Assembly: GCF_004785645.1 (NCBI RefSeq) | Contig: NZ_SRPE01000001.1 | Coordinates: 1 to 64,000 of the forward strand | Length of the DNA stretch: 64,000 nucleotides | Direction of reading: 5' to 3' | Source: Empedobacter tilapiae | GTDB taxonomy: Bacteria > Bacteroidota > Bacteroidia > Flavobacteriales > Weeksellaceae | Part shown: piece after piece, positions 13,915-23,461 of the stretch | Layout of the letters: each line of letters begins with the position of its first letter | Position numbering within the stretch: the stretch's first letter is position 1 | Made by a program: the position numbers and the translations under genes | Notes under the pieces: generated by a model | The model's input: only the letters and a program-made list of their open reading frames with translations | What the model was told of the DNA's origin: nothing | The model's database searches: none

Positions 13915-16900
13915 TTAGTTTTTATAATGATATTCAAAAGTTTTAAGCGTTTCTCCTTTGTCATTTTTAATTTCCATTAATCGTCCAAATTCATCATATT
14001 TATAAAATTCTGATATTCCATTTGGTTGGATTATTTGGGTTACACCTACAAGTGGTTGATAGATATAAGAAGAAATCATGGCTTGAGGTAATGCTGTTCG
14101 TAAATTAGTAAAAGAATCTTTCGTTAAAGTACCATTGTTGCTTGCTATTTCTAAATTTTGAATAAAACTACTAACCTCTGATAAAGAAGCTCCTTCTATT
14201 TTAGCGATAGGGTATTGCCCTCTATAACCCCAAATAATCGATATAGGAATTCCATTTTCTAAAGTATATTGTGTAAGATTACCTTGAGTGTCGTAACTGT
14301 TGTAAGTAATTTTGCGGTCTATAGTGTTTACTATTTCCCCCATAGCTCCCTTTTTTTGATAGACAACCTCTGGTAAAATTATGTCTCCACTTATTCCAGG
14401 AAAGTATTTATAGAAATTGCGTAGTTCAGATAAAACAGTTGAACCATTTTTTGTTTTTGTAATGATAGGTGTAGCAATTATATTACGATTCACCATTTCT
14501 TGCATAGTAGGACTTTGTTCATAGCCATATGTTAGATCTGATGGATATTGATATTCAGAAATAATATATTCTCCTTTAGAATTAGTAATGGTCTGTTTAG
14601 TTAATTGTGAATGATTTGAACTTGAGTAATCATATATTATTTCAGATTCGAGTTTATTATTGTTGAAAAATTCTGTTGTTTTAACATTATCAACAACAAT
14701 TTTTTGATTTGAAACTAAACTATCAATTGAAAAAAAATACAATCCAGCATTATTTTTTAATTTAGGATTAAAAGAGTTATCAAGATATTCAAACCTATTT
14801 TTAAGGGGGTCTTTAGCTTCATAATAATGAGTATCTAAATATCCAAGTTTAAAATTTCTATTTATATCAGAATTTTTACTGATCAATTTATAATTGTAAT
14901 TCTTTTCTATCAATTTTTCCCCAGAAGAAGAATAATGCTCTTCTTTTTCTAATTTTCCAATTTTTCTTGCATTGAAAGAAGAAAAACTACTTCTAGATGG
15001 AAACGGATAGATATCTTTACCCTTCTTTTCAACATATCCATAACCAACTTTTATGTAATCAGATATACTATTATTATAATATCCATTACAACACCATGGG
15101 CGTGTTAAGTCTGGATTTGCTTTAAAAACATTTTTTGACCCAGGAGTTAAATACGTAAAATCATCAGTAGGTCCACTAACAACATTTACTTCAGGTCTAT
15201 TATCATCATAATAATTATAATACTTTATATATCCATTACTTTCTTCTGTAGGTAAAATATCTTTTTCTAATACATTTGTATAAATAATTTCTCTTCCAAA
15301 AATATCTTGTTGAGGCCCCATAGGAGTTGTAGAGAAATTTATCATTTTTTTCAATATTGTTTCAGGGTTATTAACTCCTCTTCTATTTAACTCCTCTTTT
15401 GTTATAGTATTAATATAATATTCCTTAACAAACAATTCATTTTCATTAAATTGCTTAGTCTGATTTATCTTCCTATCTAAATTATTATCAAAAGCATAGT
15501 TTGAAATGTAAGCAAAAGATGGTTTATGAATTAATACTCCACTAGATTGACTTGTATTGTTAAAATTTTTATATTCATATTGTTTAATTTTTTTTATACT
15601 ATTATCAAAGTCTTTATAAATTAATTTATTAACTCTAACACCTGGACCATTTACATTATTTTGAGAAGATGATGGATTAAAAAATTGATTAATTTCATAA
15701 TTTACTTCAAGTGTTCCTTTAGAAGGAAAAGTAACTTTACTTAAAGTTCCATAGTAAACAGAATTAGGATTAGGAATACGATCAACACCATTAATGGTTG
15801 AAGAAATCATTTTTCTAGGGTAATATTCTATTTTATTTCCATCCTCAGAGCCTACATCTATATATAAATTAGGAAAGTAAGGAAATGGATTATCTTGTGC
15901 TTTATTTAAAAAATAGCCATATAAATCTTCTTGACCCATAGCATTTTTATTAGGAAGTTTTTCAGTATTATTATAGTCAAAATTATGTGTAAATTCTTTA
16001 TAAGTCCCTTCATTATATTCTGATCTTTGTTTTAATCCGACTAAATAAAATCGATATCGCGAAGGATCTCTATAATTATCTGATTTACCTACCGAAATTT
16101 GATTTAATTCAAAATTACTTATTTTCTTACCAAAACTATTCAAAAATATAATTGAAGATAGGTAACCCGCTCCATCTAAGTCCTTTCTATCAACATCGTC
16201 AAATGAGTTTACAAATAAAATTTTTTGAAAATTTGTTTTAATTTCAGATAAATACAACTTTTCTTTTTCTGATATGAGGTAATCAATGCCATAAGGAAGT
16301 TTTTGAGGTTTTAAATTGTATTCCTTATTTGTATATTCACCATAGTGTGTTCTAGAAACTGGATATTTTTGTGTGATTGCAGATTTCTTATACTTAAACT
16401 CAATAGTTTCTTTATTAGGAAATTCTATTTTTGAGATACTCCAATTATTTACTTGTGAATCCTGCATGATTAGCTGAATAGTTCGATAATTATCTAAAGC
16501 ATCTTTTGAATGATCATATATAGAAGCTATATATTGAGAATCATCAAACGTATATTGATCAAAATAATATTTTATTCCTCGGTTGTCAGTTACTATGAAA
16601 CTACTTATAAAATTTACAGGTAATGATCTACTTACAGGTTTACTCTGCCAGTATTTATAATAACCATTATTTCCATTAATAAACTCTACTTTAATTTCAG
16701 AATTATCTAAAACTATAGCTTCAAATTTATCTAATCCCTCTATACTCAATATTTTATCTGGATCATGGTACTCTTTTTTCAAATTTAGCATAAAGTGAAA
16801 ATTTAAATCACCTATAGCTACATGAAATATATCTCTTTGACTCTCATAATTATATCGTACAGTTTGCATATGAAGAATTGAAGAAATTGTATAATCATTT

Positions 16901-17439
16901 AGATCAATATTTCCATAGGTTTTTCGAGGAATGGGAAAATTTTTACTATAGTAATCATAATAACCATTTGTAGCAGATCCGCTAAAATGCTTTGTATTAA
17001 TAGGTTTTCTCCAAGTGAATGTATGATCAATATGCGGACTATTAGTAGGAACTCCTACACCTGTAAACAGACCATGATCTAGCGGTATGACACGTACATC
17101 ATCAGGATTACCATTTGGAATTCTAGTAACTTGACCTCCTGCCATCAAATTCCATCCTAATCCTATTTCACTAGCTTCATCATTCACTTTAACTCCAGAA
17201 GTAGAATATTGAAGTTTTATAGGTAAAGAATAATTATTAATATCAATAGAACCTAAAGGAATTTCAAAATTAAATTTACCAGTCGCTTTATCTACATTTC
17301 CTTCACTTGAATAATCACCAAAAACCCATGAATTAGGATTAGTAGTTATAGATTTTATATTTTCTATTTCAATAGATTGACTTAAAGCAATATTATTTAT
17401 TATTATAAAAAATAATATTGCTAATGAACTCTTTTTCAT
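13915..17439 (-). CDS. Large secreted SpvB/YD-repeat-type protein, RHS operon partner
   Basis: The 1174-residue product has a signal peptide (about 21 residues, ending IALSQ). The region from about 45 to 110 (TGKFNFEIPLGS, LPIKLQYSTSGVKV, EIGLGWNL) resembles the N-terminal beta domain of SpvB/TcaC-like proteins found with RHS/Tc toxins. The end carries a YD-repeat (YKYDEFGRLMEIKND). It begins 3 bases after the stop of the T9SS protein and ends 10 bases before the RHS toxin, so the three are surely one transcript. A structural or delivery role in a shell with the RHS protein is inference by analogy with TcB/TcC. No sorting domain is visible at its C-terminus. Confidence 0.75.
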   Translation of the reverse strand: MKKSSLAILFFIIINNIALSQSIEIENIKSITTNPNSWVFGDYSSEGNVDKATGKFNFEIPLGSIDINNYSLPIKLQYSTSGVKVNDEASEIGLGWNLMAGGQVTRIPNGNPDDVRVIPLDHGLFTGVGVPTNSPHIDHTFTWRKPINTKHFSGSATNGYYDYYSKNFPIPRKTYGNIDLNDYTISSILHMQTVRYNYESQRDIFHVAIGDLNFHFMLNLKKEYHDPDKILSIEGLDKFEAIVLDNSEIKVEFINGNNGYYKYWQSKPVSRSLPVNFISSFIVTDNRGIKYYFDQYTFDDSQYIASIYDHSKDALDNYRTIQLIMQDSQVNNWSISKIEFPNKETIEFKYKKSAITQKYPVSRTHYGEYTNKEYNLKPQKLPYGIDYLISEKEKLYLSEIKTNFQKILFVNSFDDVDRKDLDGAGYLSSIIFLNSFGKKISNFELNQISVGKSDNYRDPSRYRFYLVGLKQRSEYNEGTYKEFTHNFDYNNTEKLPNKNAMGQEDLYGYFLNKAQDNPFPYFPNLYIDVGSEDGNKIEYYPRKMISSTINGVDRIPNPNSVYYGTLSKVTFPSKGTLEVNYEINQFFNPSSSQNNVNGPGVRVNKLIYKDFDNSIKKIKQYEYKNFNNTSQSSGVLIHKPSFAYISNYAFDNNLDRKINQTKQFNENELFVKEYYINTITKEELNRRGVNNPETILKKMINFSTTPMGPQQDIFGREIIYTNVLEKDILPTEESNGYIKYYNYYDDNRPEVNVVSGPTDDFTYLTPGSKNVFKANPDLTRPWCCNGYYNNSISDYIKVGYGYVEKKGKDIYPFPSRSSFSSFNARKIGKLEKEEHYSSSGEKLIEKNYNYKLISKNSDINRNFKLGYLDTHYYEAKDPLKNRFEYLDNSFNPKLKNNAGLYFFSIDSLVSNQKIVVDNVKTTEFFNNNKLESEIIYDYSSSNHSQLTKQTITNSKGEYIISEYQYPSDLTYGYEQSPTMQEMVNRNIIATPIITKTKNGSTVLSELRNFYKYFPGISGDIILPEVVYQKKGAMGEIVNTIDRKITYNSYDTQGNLTQYTLENGIPISIIWGYRGQYPIAKIEGASLSEVSSFIQNLEIASNNGTLTKDSFTNLRTALPQAMISSYIYQPLVGVTQIIQPNGISEFYKYDEFGRLMEIKNDKGETLKTFEYHYKN

Positions 17440-17442
17440 TTC

Positions 17443-18957
17443 TTATTTTTTAATAATTTTAATTGATTCGGTTTGGTTGTCGGTGTTGATTTTTAGGATA
17501 TAAATACCTTCTGGATAATTTCCTAAAGAAATAGGTGTAGAACGATATTTCACCTCTTTAGTTTGTAAATGTTGACCAACTAAATTATACACCTCAATCG
17601 AGGATTTTTCAAAATCTTTGTTGATTAAAACATTCACAATATCACGTGTAGGATTTGGATAGGCTTCGATATAGGTACGTTTTTCTGTAGAAGATTTATC
17701 ACCTAATTTTACCAAATAAAAATCGGATTGTCCATTACTCCCTTTACCTTCTTGTGTTGAGTTTCCAAATAGAATAATTGAACCGTCACGCGTTGTAATC
17801 GCTTTTTCAAGGTAATTAAATCCCTTCTCTCCAAACTTTTTGTTCCAAATTTCTGAACCATTTTCATCAAAAGTTTTAGCGATATAATAGCTTTCTATTG
17901 CATGATTGTTAGATTTTAACTGTTCTAACGTAGAGATTTTATTCGCTGTAAAAAGGTATTTATTGTCAATCAATTTGATTTCTGTAATAGACAAATCACT
18001 CTCTATTTCCAATTCGGTTATTTTCTGAGTTTGAAAGTTAAAATCGGTTTGAATAACCTTTGGTTTTAACTTATTTTCAACCTTTTCTAGAATTGAAAAC
18101 AAATAACCATTCTTATTTTCTTGAAAAGAAATCAATTGATTGTCTGTATTCAAATTTAAATTCTGTTCAGAGATTATTTCTCCTTTTTGATTAATCTGAA
18201 CAATCCAAGTTCCATTAGATGTTTGATCAATCGTTTTATTTCCACTTATAGGAGAATTCGAATTACCAATTAAAACAAAACCATCTTTAGTCTCAGTAAC
18301 CGATTTGATTTGATCATCAAAAGAACCTCCAAATGTTTTTTCCCAAAGGATTTCTCCTTTTTCATTTAGCTTGATGATATAATAATCATTTCCTCCAAAA
18401 TTCTCGCTCTTTTTGTAGGAAGAAGGTGTTGAATTAGAATTAGCAGCAATTAAATATCCTTTATCCTTTGTTCGAATAATAGCTACAGGAATATCATTCC
18501 CATTTCCGCCAAACGAATTTTGCCACTGTATTTTTCCTTGTGCATCTATTTTTATAACCCAAATATCTTCATTCCCTTGGTTTTCACTCACTTTATCGCC
18601 AGATTTAGAAGATGTAGAAGCTCCTGCTAAAACATAGCCACCATCAGAAGTGGATTGGGCGGCATATAAAAAATCTGAACCATTCCCGCCAAACGAGTTT
18701 TGCCATTCTTGTTTACCATTTTCATCCATTTTCCAGATAAAATAATCTAAACTTCCTTGATTTTTCTTTTGGATATCTCCTGTTGCATTAGATGCTGAAC
18801 TGCCTAAAATCAAGAAACCATAATCGGGTGTAGAAATAGCATTGTAAAGATATTCTGCCTGTTCTCCTCCTATAGATTTTTCCCAGAACACATCTTGTTG
18901 TGCTAAAATAGTATGCATAGAAAATAAACAGAAAACTGAGAGTAGAGTTTTCTTCAT
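17443..18957 (-). CDS. T9SS-sorted beta-repeat protein, first gene of the RHS operon
   Basis: The 504-residue product has a signal peptide (cut near residue 20, TILAQ). Five related repeats of roughly 60 residues carry GG-x-D-x-A-x-T-x-D-x-GG-x-x-x-G followed by W-x-x-FGG (for example EWQNSFGGNGSD), suggesting a beta-propeller-like fold. The last 75 residues form a type A T9SS sorting domain (AYPNPTRDIVNV, VYNLVGQHL, YPEGIYILKI), so it should cross the outer membrane through the gliding/T9SS machinery. As first gene of the toxin operon it may anchor or export the complex; that is inference. No exact -7 box is seen upstream. Confidence 0.85.
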   Translation of the reverse strand: MKKTLLSVFCLFSMHTILAQQDVFWEKSIGGEQAEYLYNAISTPDYGFLILGSSASNATGDIQKKNQGSLDYFIWKMDENGKQEWQNSFGGNGSDFLYAAQSTSDGGYVLAGASTSSKSGDKVSENQGNEDIWVIKIDAQGKIQWQNSFGGNGNDIPVAIIRTKDKGYLIAANSNSTPSSYKKSENFGGNDYYIIKLNEKGEILWEKTFGGSFDDQIKSVTETKDGFVLIGNSNSPISGNKTIDQTSNGTWIVQINQKGEIISEQNLNLNTDNQLISFQENKNGYLFSILEKVENKLKPKVIQTDFNFQTQKITELEIESDLSITEIKLIDNKYLFTANKISTLEQLKSNNHAIESYYIAKTFDENGSEIWNKKFGEKGFNYLEKAITTRDGSIILFGNSTQEGKGSNGQSDFYLVKLGDKSSTEKRTYIEAYPNPTRDIVNVLINKDFEKSSIEVYNLVGQHLQTKEVKYRSTPISLGNYPEGIYILKINTDNQTESIKIIKK

Positions 18958-19331
18958 ATAAATTAAATTTTATTTTTTGTAAAATTAGTCCTTTTTAGTT
19001 TATTGATTTATATTATAAAAGAAGAATAATATTGATTTAATTCATAAAAGTTAAGTAATCTATTTTTCTAAGATTCCTATTAAGAAGGATAATGTTAGCA
19101 TAAAAGTGCCATCACCTATATAACTCTTTTAGAAAAAACATACAAATAGTATAGACATTTAAAAACTATTAAGAGAATGTATTTATTATTTAATAGAACC
19201 AACGAATTGTCAAAATAAAAATCAGATACTTATGAAGAATTTAAGAAAATTAAAAGACAATAACTAAATCTAATATGTTTTGTTTAAAATCAATATACTA
19301 AATTAGTCGTGTTAACATTTTGTATATATGA
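18958..19331. other. Intergenic region between RHS operon and clpP remnant
   Basis: AT-rich stretch with no gene. It should hold the RHS operon promoter (a near-match TAATTTTA on the minus strand close to 18985). An 11-codon frame at 19232-19267 starts M-K-N-L-R-K-L, like the leader of flavobacterial bacteriocin-type peptides, but stops at once and is probably meaningless or a remnant. Confidence 0.4.
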
Positions 19332-19466
19332 CAAGATATTCTTATAACTCATTCAGATCAGACTTTCGAGCAAATCGAAAAAGATGGTGAACGTGATTAT
19401 TGGATGACTTCACAAGAAGCAAAAGAATATGGAATGATTGACGAAGTTTTATTACCTCGTAAATAA
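19332..19466 (+). pseudogene. clpP: clpP C-terminal remnant
   Basis: The 44 codons encode the end of ClpP protease: ...THSDQTFEQIEKD, ERDYWMTSQEAKEYG and MIDEVLLPRK, then a stop. The conserved ClpP C-terminal pattern (H-S-x-Q-x-F-E, RDYWM, A-K-x-YG-x-ID) is clear. An in-frame stop lies directly upstream and the catalytic Ser and His region is absent, so only the last fifth of the gene remains. It precedes clpX, the usual clpP-clpX order. The missing 5' part suggests a rearrangement that placed the RHS region here; an intact clpP would have to lie elsewhere. Confidence 0.8.
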
Positions 19467-19485
19467 TTTTAAATTCAATAACGAT

Positions 19486-19521
19486 AAAAAAGGATACTCA
19501 TTAATGAGTATCCTTTTTTTT
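19486..19521 (+). terminator. Terminator after clpP remnant
   Basis: Perfect palindrome GGATACTCAT-TA-ATGAGTATCC between an A run and an eight-T run. Confidence 0.9.
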
Positions 19522-19667
19522 ATTTAAAAATAATTCTACATTTCTAAAGTTATAGAAATGAATTAAAAAGATGGTAGATGATATTTAGGACATAAAAGTC
19601 TTATTAAACATTTTATCCAACAATAATAAATTAACAAAGAAATATTTTCTATCTTAAAGAAAATAAG

Positions 19668-19675
19668 TACCTTTG
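19668..19675 (+). promoter_or_regulatory. Predicted clpX promoter, -7 box TACCTTTG
   Basis: Exact match to the Bacteroidota -7 consensus TAnnTTTG, 22 bases before the TTG start, so the leader would be very short. Confidence 0.65.
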
Positions 19676-19697
19676 CGCATTAATTAAGTATAAAAAA

Positions 19698-20846
19698 TTG
19701 GAAGAAAATAAGTGCTCTTTTTGCGGGAAAAGCAGAAACGAAGTAAATATTTTAGTGTCTGGAATCGACGGTAATATTTGTGACAATTGCATTGAGCAAG
19801 CTCATGGTATAGTTTTAGAAGAGTCTAAATTTAATGAAAATAATGATTTAATAAAACCTTTAACATTAAAATCACCTAAAGAAATTAAAGAATTTTTGGA
19901 TGATTATGTAATTGGTCAAGATCAAGCTAAAAAAATATTATCTGTTGCAGTTTATAATCACTACAAAAGAATATTACTAGATAAAGAAAATGATGTTGAG
20001 ATTGATAAATCTAACGTTATTTTAGTAGGAGAAACAGGAAGTGGAAAAACTTTATTAGCAAAAACAATTGCTAAATTATTGAATGTTCCGTTTGCTATTG
20101 TTGATGCTACTGTACTTACAGAAGCTGGATATGTAGGAGAAGATGTCGAAAGTATTTTAACTCGTCTTTTACAAGCAGCTGATTATAATGTTGAACTTGC
20201 CGAAAAAGGCATTGTTTTTGTTGATGAAATAGATAAAATTGCTCGTAAAAGTGATAACCCTTCTATAACTAGAGATGTTTCTGGAGAGGGAGTTCAACAG
20301 GCTTTACTTAAAATTTTGGAAGGAACTATTGTAAATGTTCCACCAAAAGGAGGACGTAAACACCCTGATCAAAAATTTATAGAAGTCAATACAAAAGATA
20401 TTTTATTTGTTGCTGGTGGTGCTTTTTCTGGAATTGAAAAACATATTGCTGATCGTTTGAAAAAACATGTAATTGGTTTTAAAAACGAAGACCACAAAGA
20501 AATAGAAAACCTTTTAGATGAAGTTAATGCACAAGATTTGAAAAACTTTGGTATCATTCCTGAATTAATTGGGCGTTTACCTATAATCACATATCTTAAA
20601 GCATTAGATAAAGAAGCTATGAGAGCTATTTTAACAGAACCTAAAAATTCTCTTATAAAACAATATACAAAGCTTTTTGAATTGGATGGAAAAGAGCTTG
20701 TAGTGACGGACGAAACCCTTAATAAAATTGTAGACCGTGCCAATGAACTAGGGTTGGGAGCTCGCGGATTGAGAGCAGTTACAGAAGAAATCTTTACTGA
20801 TTTAATGTTTAACATTAAAGATTTACCTGAAAAAGTTATAATATAA
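19698..20846 (+). CDS. clpX: ClpX, ATP-dependent protease unfoldase (divergent copy)
   Basis: The 382-residue AAA+ unfoldase feeds substrates to ClpP. Visible motifs are the zinc-binding domain (C6, C9, C28, C31), Walker A GETGSGKT at 111-118 (family usual GPTGSGKT), pore loop GYVG at 144-147, Walker B DEID at 176-179, the [15 protein letters not shown] block, the IGF ClpP-docking loop at 259-261 and sensor II GARGLR. The start is TTG; no in-frame ATG fits, and the promoter box lies just upstream. It is about 25 residues shorter than usual at the C-terminus, ending soon after TDLMF. With the clpP remnant beside it, it may be a second, accessory copy. Confidence 0.85.
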   Translation: MEENKCSFCGKSRNEVNILVSGIDGNICDNCIEQAHGIVLEESKFNENNDLIKPLTLKSPKEIKEFLDDYVIGQDQAKKILSVAVYNHYKRILLDKENDVEIDKSNVILVGETGSGKTLLAKTIAKLLNVPFAIVDATVLTEAGYVGEDVESILTRLLQAADYNVELAEKGIVFVDEIDKIARKSDNPSITRDVSGEGVQQALLKILEGTIVNVPPKGGRKHPDQKFIEVNTKDILFVAGGAFSGIEKHIADRLKKHVIGFKNEDHKEIENLLDEVNAQDLKNFGIIPELIGRLPIITYLKALDKEAMRAILTEPKNSLIKQYTKLFELDGKELVVTDETLNKIVDRANELGLGARGLRAVTEEIFTDLMFNIKDLPEKVII

Positions 20847-20879
20847 TTAATTGTATAGTAACTTTTTAATAAAAGTTTT

Positions 20880-20887
20880 TATATTTG
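20880..20887 (+). promoter_or_regulatory. Predicted promoter, -7 box TATATTTG
   Basis: Exact TAnnTTTG match 49 bases before the ATG of the T9SS protein at 20936. Confidence 0.6.
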
Positions 20888-20935
20888 TAATGAAATTATT
20901 CTTTAATTTTAAAAACCTACCAAAATAACATATTT

Positions 20936-23116
20936 ATGAAAAAGAATCTACTTGCTTTATTCGCATTAGGTGCGATATATAGTGCATCAGCGCAAACTAC
21001 ATATATAAAAGACAAAGCTGTTGTAGTTGTTAAATCAAATACACTTTTGTATATGGGAAATGGATTAGAAGTTTCTTCTTCTACACCTAACACAATTGTA
21101 AATGAAGGGAATATATTAGTTAATTTATCTAGTCTTAAACCATTTGATTATAATTCTTCTGCAGCAGAGACTTCTCCTTATTATTTTAAAAATTTTAATA
21201 CAGATGGAACAACATATAATGATGGTTCTAATTTTGTGAATAAATTTATTGACAATAATAGTTATGGCCAATTAATGTTTTATTCAGCAAACGGAGGAAA
21301 TCTTAGTGCTTCACCAATTCCAGAATCTACTAATAGAATAAAAGGACGTGTAACAATAGAGAAAAAATATGTTAATCCGTCTAATTATAACTGGCTACCA
21401 ATATCAATTCCATTTGATAAACGATCATTAGATAAAGGTTATAGTCAAATACTTCAAAATTCCTTTGGCATTAGCTCATCACAGTATATATACAATAATT
21501 CCAATTCAAATTCAAGATATTTATCTACATTAATGAACTGGGCAGAAGGGTATGAATATTATAATCCAATAGATGGTTCAGAAACAAATTTTTTAGAAAC
21601 GACTGTAAACATTCTTAATTTATCTTCTGGAGCATTAAAGACAATTTTTGCAAATAATTATTCAAATCCAAATGCTAGAATTACCTATAAAGGTGTTCCA
21701 TATGGTGGAGCTCGTAATATTGTTTACAGGAATACTGTAGCTGGTCAAAGTCCTTGGAGTAAGGTATATACTCCAACTGATAAATGGGGTGTTTGGAAAA
21801 ACAAAATAAACCCTGCAAATGAAAAATACGGGACTTATATTGGTGAAAGTTTCGAAATTATGGATGATGAAAGTGTAACTTATGGTAAATATCAAATCAA
21901 CTTTGCAAATCCTTTTACTCATAATTTAGACTTAGCTAATTTATTTAGTGGATCTCATTCATCAGGAATTGCTAGAACAAATATTAAAGCAGTAACTAAA
22001 CCTGGTACAAGTGTTACTTGGAAAATAGGTGTAGGAAATACTACTCCTATAAATACAAATTACATGGCATCTGTACCTACTAATACAACAACAGGCTATA
22101 ATCCTGCTTTAACAAATAGACAATGGACAGGAGATAAAGAAGCTTTATTATTAAGACCATTTGAAATAGCAACTTTCAAAACTAATGATGTAGCTGGTTC
22201 TTATCAATATTTTTCTGGAGAGTCAAGTAGTTATGCTACAAATAACCCAAAAACTTTCAATTATGCATCAGGAGCAACTATAACTAGTACAACACCAATA
22301 CCAAGAGGCGTTGGTAATGTAACTGAAGATATAGAAGCTAGTAAAGAAAATTATAATGAAAATTCATTATATCAATTAGGTTTAGTAGTTTCTAATAATA
22401 ATGATACACAAGGAAATCGCGTTTATTTTGTAGCTGTTGATTCTGATATTACAGGAAAACAAAATGAGTTTGAATTAGAATATGGTAGCTATGGCTCTAA
22501 TTCTGGTCTTTGGTTAAATCAAGAGAATAAAGATGAGACTTTTGATGAAGGTTCGTTTTTATTTATAAATGGTTTTAATATGAATGATTATGTTGCAAAA
22601 CCGCTACATATGACTTTTTATAAAAATCCAAAAGATACTAATACAAAATTTACTTTAACTGCTAATTTAGCTGAAGGTAGTACTCTTAATGATGGATTAG
22701 AGAAGTTTTCTAATGGGAATAAATTTTATTTTGTTGATACAAAAGAAAATAAAGCTATTGAGATTACTAAAGATTTTAGCTATACATTTACAGCTAATGA
22801 AAGCTCTAACAATCGTTTTATTGTTTATTGGAATGAATTACCTTCGAAATTAGGAACAGGAGAAATAGGAATAAATAAGAATAAAACTTTTATTTATAGA
22901 AATAATGTAGCATCAAATTCAATTCGCTTTGCGAAAAAGAATTTAACAGCAAATATTGTTGTATATAATATGACTGGTCAAAAAATCTATGAAAAAGATA
23001 ACCTTTCAACAAGTCAAGATTTTAATTTCAATAATATTGAAAATGGAATGTATATTATCAATATTACATATTCTGATAATACTACAGAAACATTAAAATC
23101 TATTTTTAAAAAATAA
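20936..23116 (+). CDS. T9SS type A sorting domain surface protein
   Basis: The 726-residue product has a signal peptide (about 19 residues, ending SASAQ) and a type A sorting domain over the last 75 residues (VVYNMTGQKIYE, NIENGMYIINITY, ending KSIFKK), so it is exported and probably anchored at the surface by the T9SS. The N-terminal region is rich in Asn, Ser and Tyr, as in flavobacterial surface and adhesin-like proteins; no enzyme motif is seen. It lies 23 bases before a small Pro/Gly-rich membrane peptide and has its own promoter. Ligand or function unknown. Confidence 0.85.
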   Translation: MKKNLLALFALGAIYSASAQTTYIKDKAVVVVKSNTLLYMGNGLEVSSSTPNTIVNEGNILVNLSSLKPFDYNSSAAETSPYYFKNFNTDGTTYNDGSNFVNKFIDNNSYGQLMFYSANGGNLSASPIPESTNRIKGRVTIEKKYVNPSNYNWLPISIPFDKRSLDKGYSQILQNSFGISSSQYIYNNSNSNSRYLSTLMNWAEGYEYYNPIDGSETNFLETTVNILNLSSGALKTIFANNYSNPNARITYKGVPYGGARNIVYRNTVAGQSPWSKVYTPTDKWGVWKNKINPANEKYGTYIGESFEIMDDESVTYGKYQINFANPFTHNLDLANLFSGSHSSGIARTNIKAVTKPGTSVTWKIGVGNTTPINTNYMASVPTNTTTGYNPALTNRQWTGDKEALLLRPFEIATFKTNDVAGSYQYFSGESSSYATNNPKTFNYASGATITSTTPIPRGVGNVTEDIEASKENYNENSLYQLGLVVSNNNDTQGNRVYFVAVDSDITGKQNEFELEYGSYGSNSGLWLNQENKDETFDEGSFLFINGFNMNDYVAKPLHMTFYKNPKDTNTKFTLTANLAEGSTLNDGLEKFSNGNKFYFVDTKENKAIEITKDFSYTFTANESSNNRFIVYWNELPSKLGTGEIGINKNKTFIYRNNVASNSIRFAKKNLTANIVVYNMTGQKIYEKDNLSTSQDFNFNNIENGMYIINITYSDNTTETLKSIFKK

Positions 23117-23139
23117 CCTAACCTATAAATAATATCATT

Positions 23140-23394
23140 ATGTTTAAGATAATATTAAGTCTATTTGGGTTCTTGTCTTATGTTTCTGTATATGCAGAAG
23201 TCATAATACAAGGTCCTCAACAAACTCCACCAACTCCAAATGCAATTGGCCCTCCTGGAGGAAGCGGAGGTCCATGGACACCAGGATCGCAAGCATCACC
23301 AATAGATAATTACGCTATATATTTAATTGTATTAGCGATTATCGTAGCAATAGTATATTTTGCGATGAACAAATACAAAAAATCTTTGATTTAA
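23140..23394 (+). CDS. Small Pro/Gly-rich protein with C-terminal membrane anchor
   Basis: The 84-residue product has a signal peptide (about 19 residues), a middle of Pro, Gly and Gln (PPGGSGGPWTPG) and one C-terminal membrane helix (YAIYLIVLAIIVAIVYF) followed by NKYKK, so its N-terminus should face the periplasm. Small proteins of this build occur next to T9SS cargo genes in flavobacteria; the function is not established to my knowledge. It is probably co-transcribed with the upstream gene (23-bp gap) and has a terminator just after it. Confidence 0.7.
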   Translation: MFKIILSLFGFLSYVSVYAEVIIQGPQQTPPTPNAIGPPGGSGGPWTPGSQASPIDNYAIYLIVLAIIVAIVYFAMNKYKKSLI

Positions 23395-23414
23395 TCAATA
23401 TTAATCATATTTTT

Positions 23415-23445
23415 AAACCTCAATCTTTTCGATTGAGGTTTTTTT
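23415..23445 (+). terminator. Terminator
   Basis: AAACCTCAATC pairs with GATTGAGGTTT, loop TTTTC, followed by a T run. Confidence 0.85.
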
Positions 23446-23461
23446 ATATCAAAATTAAATT

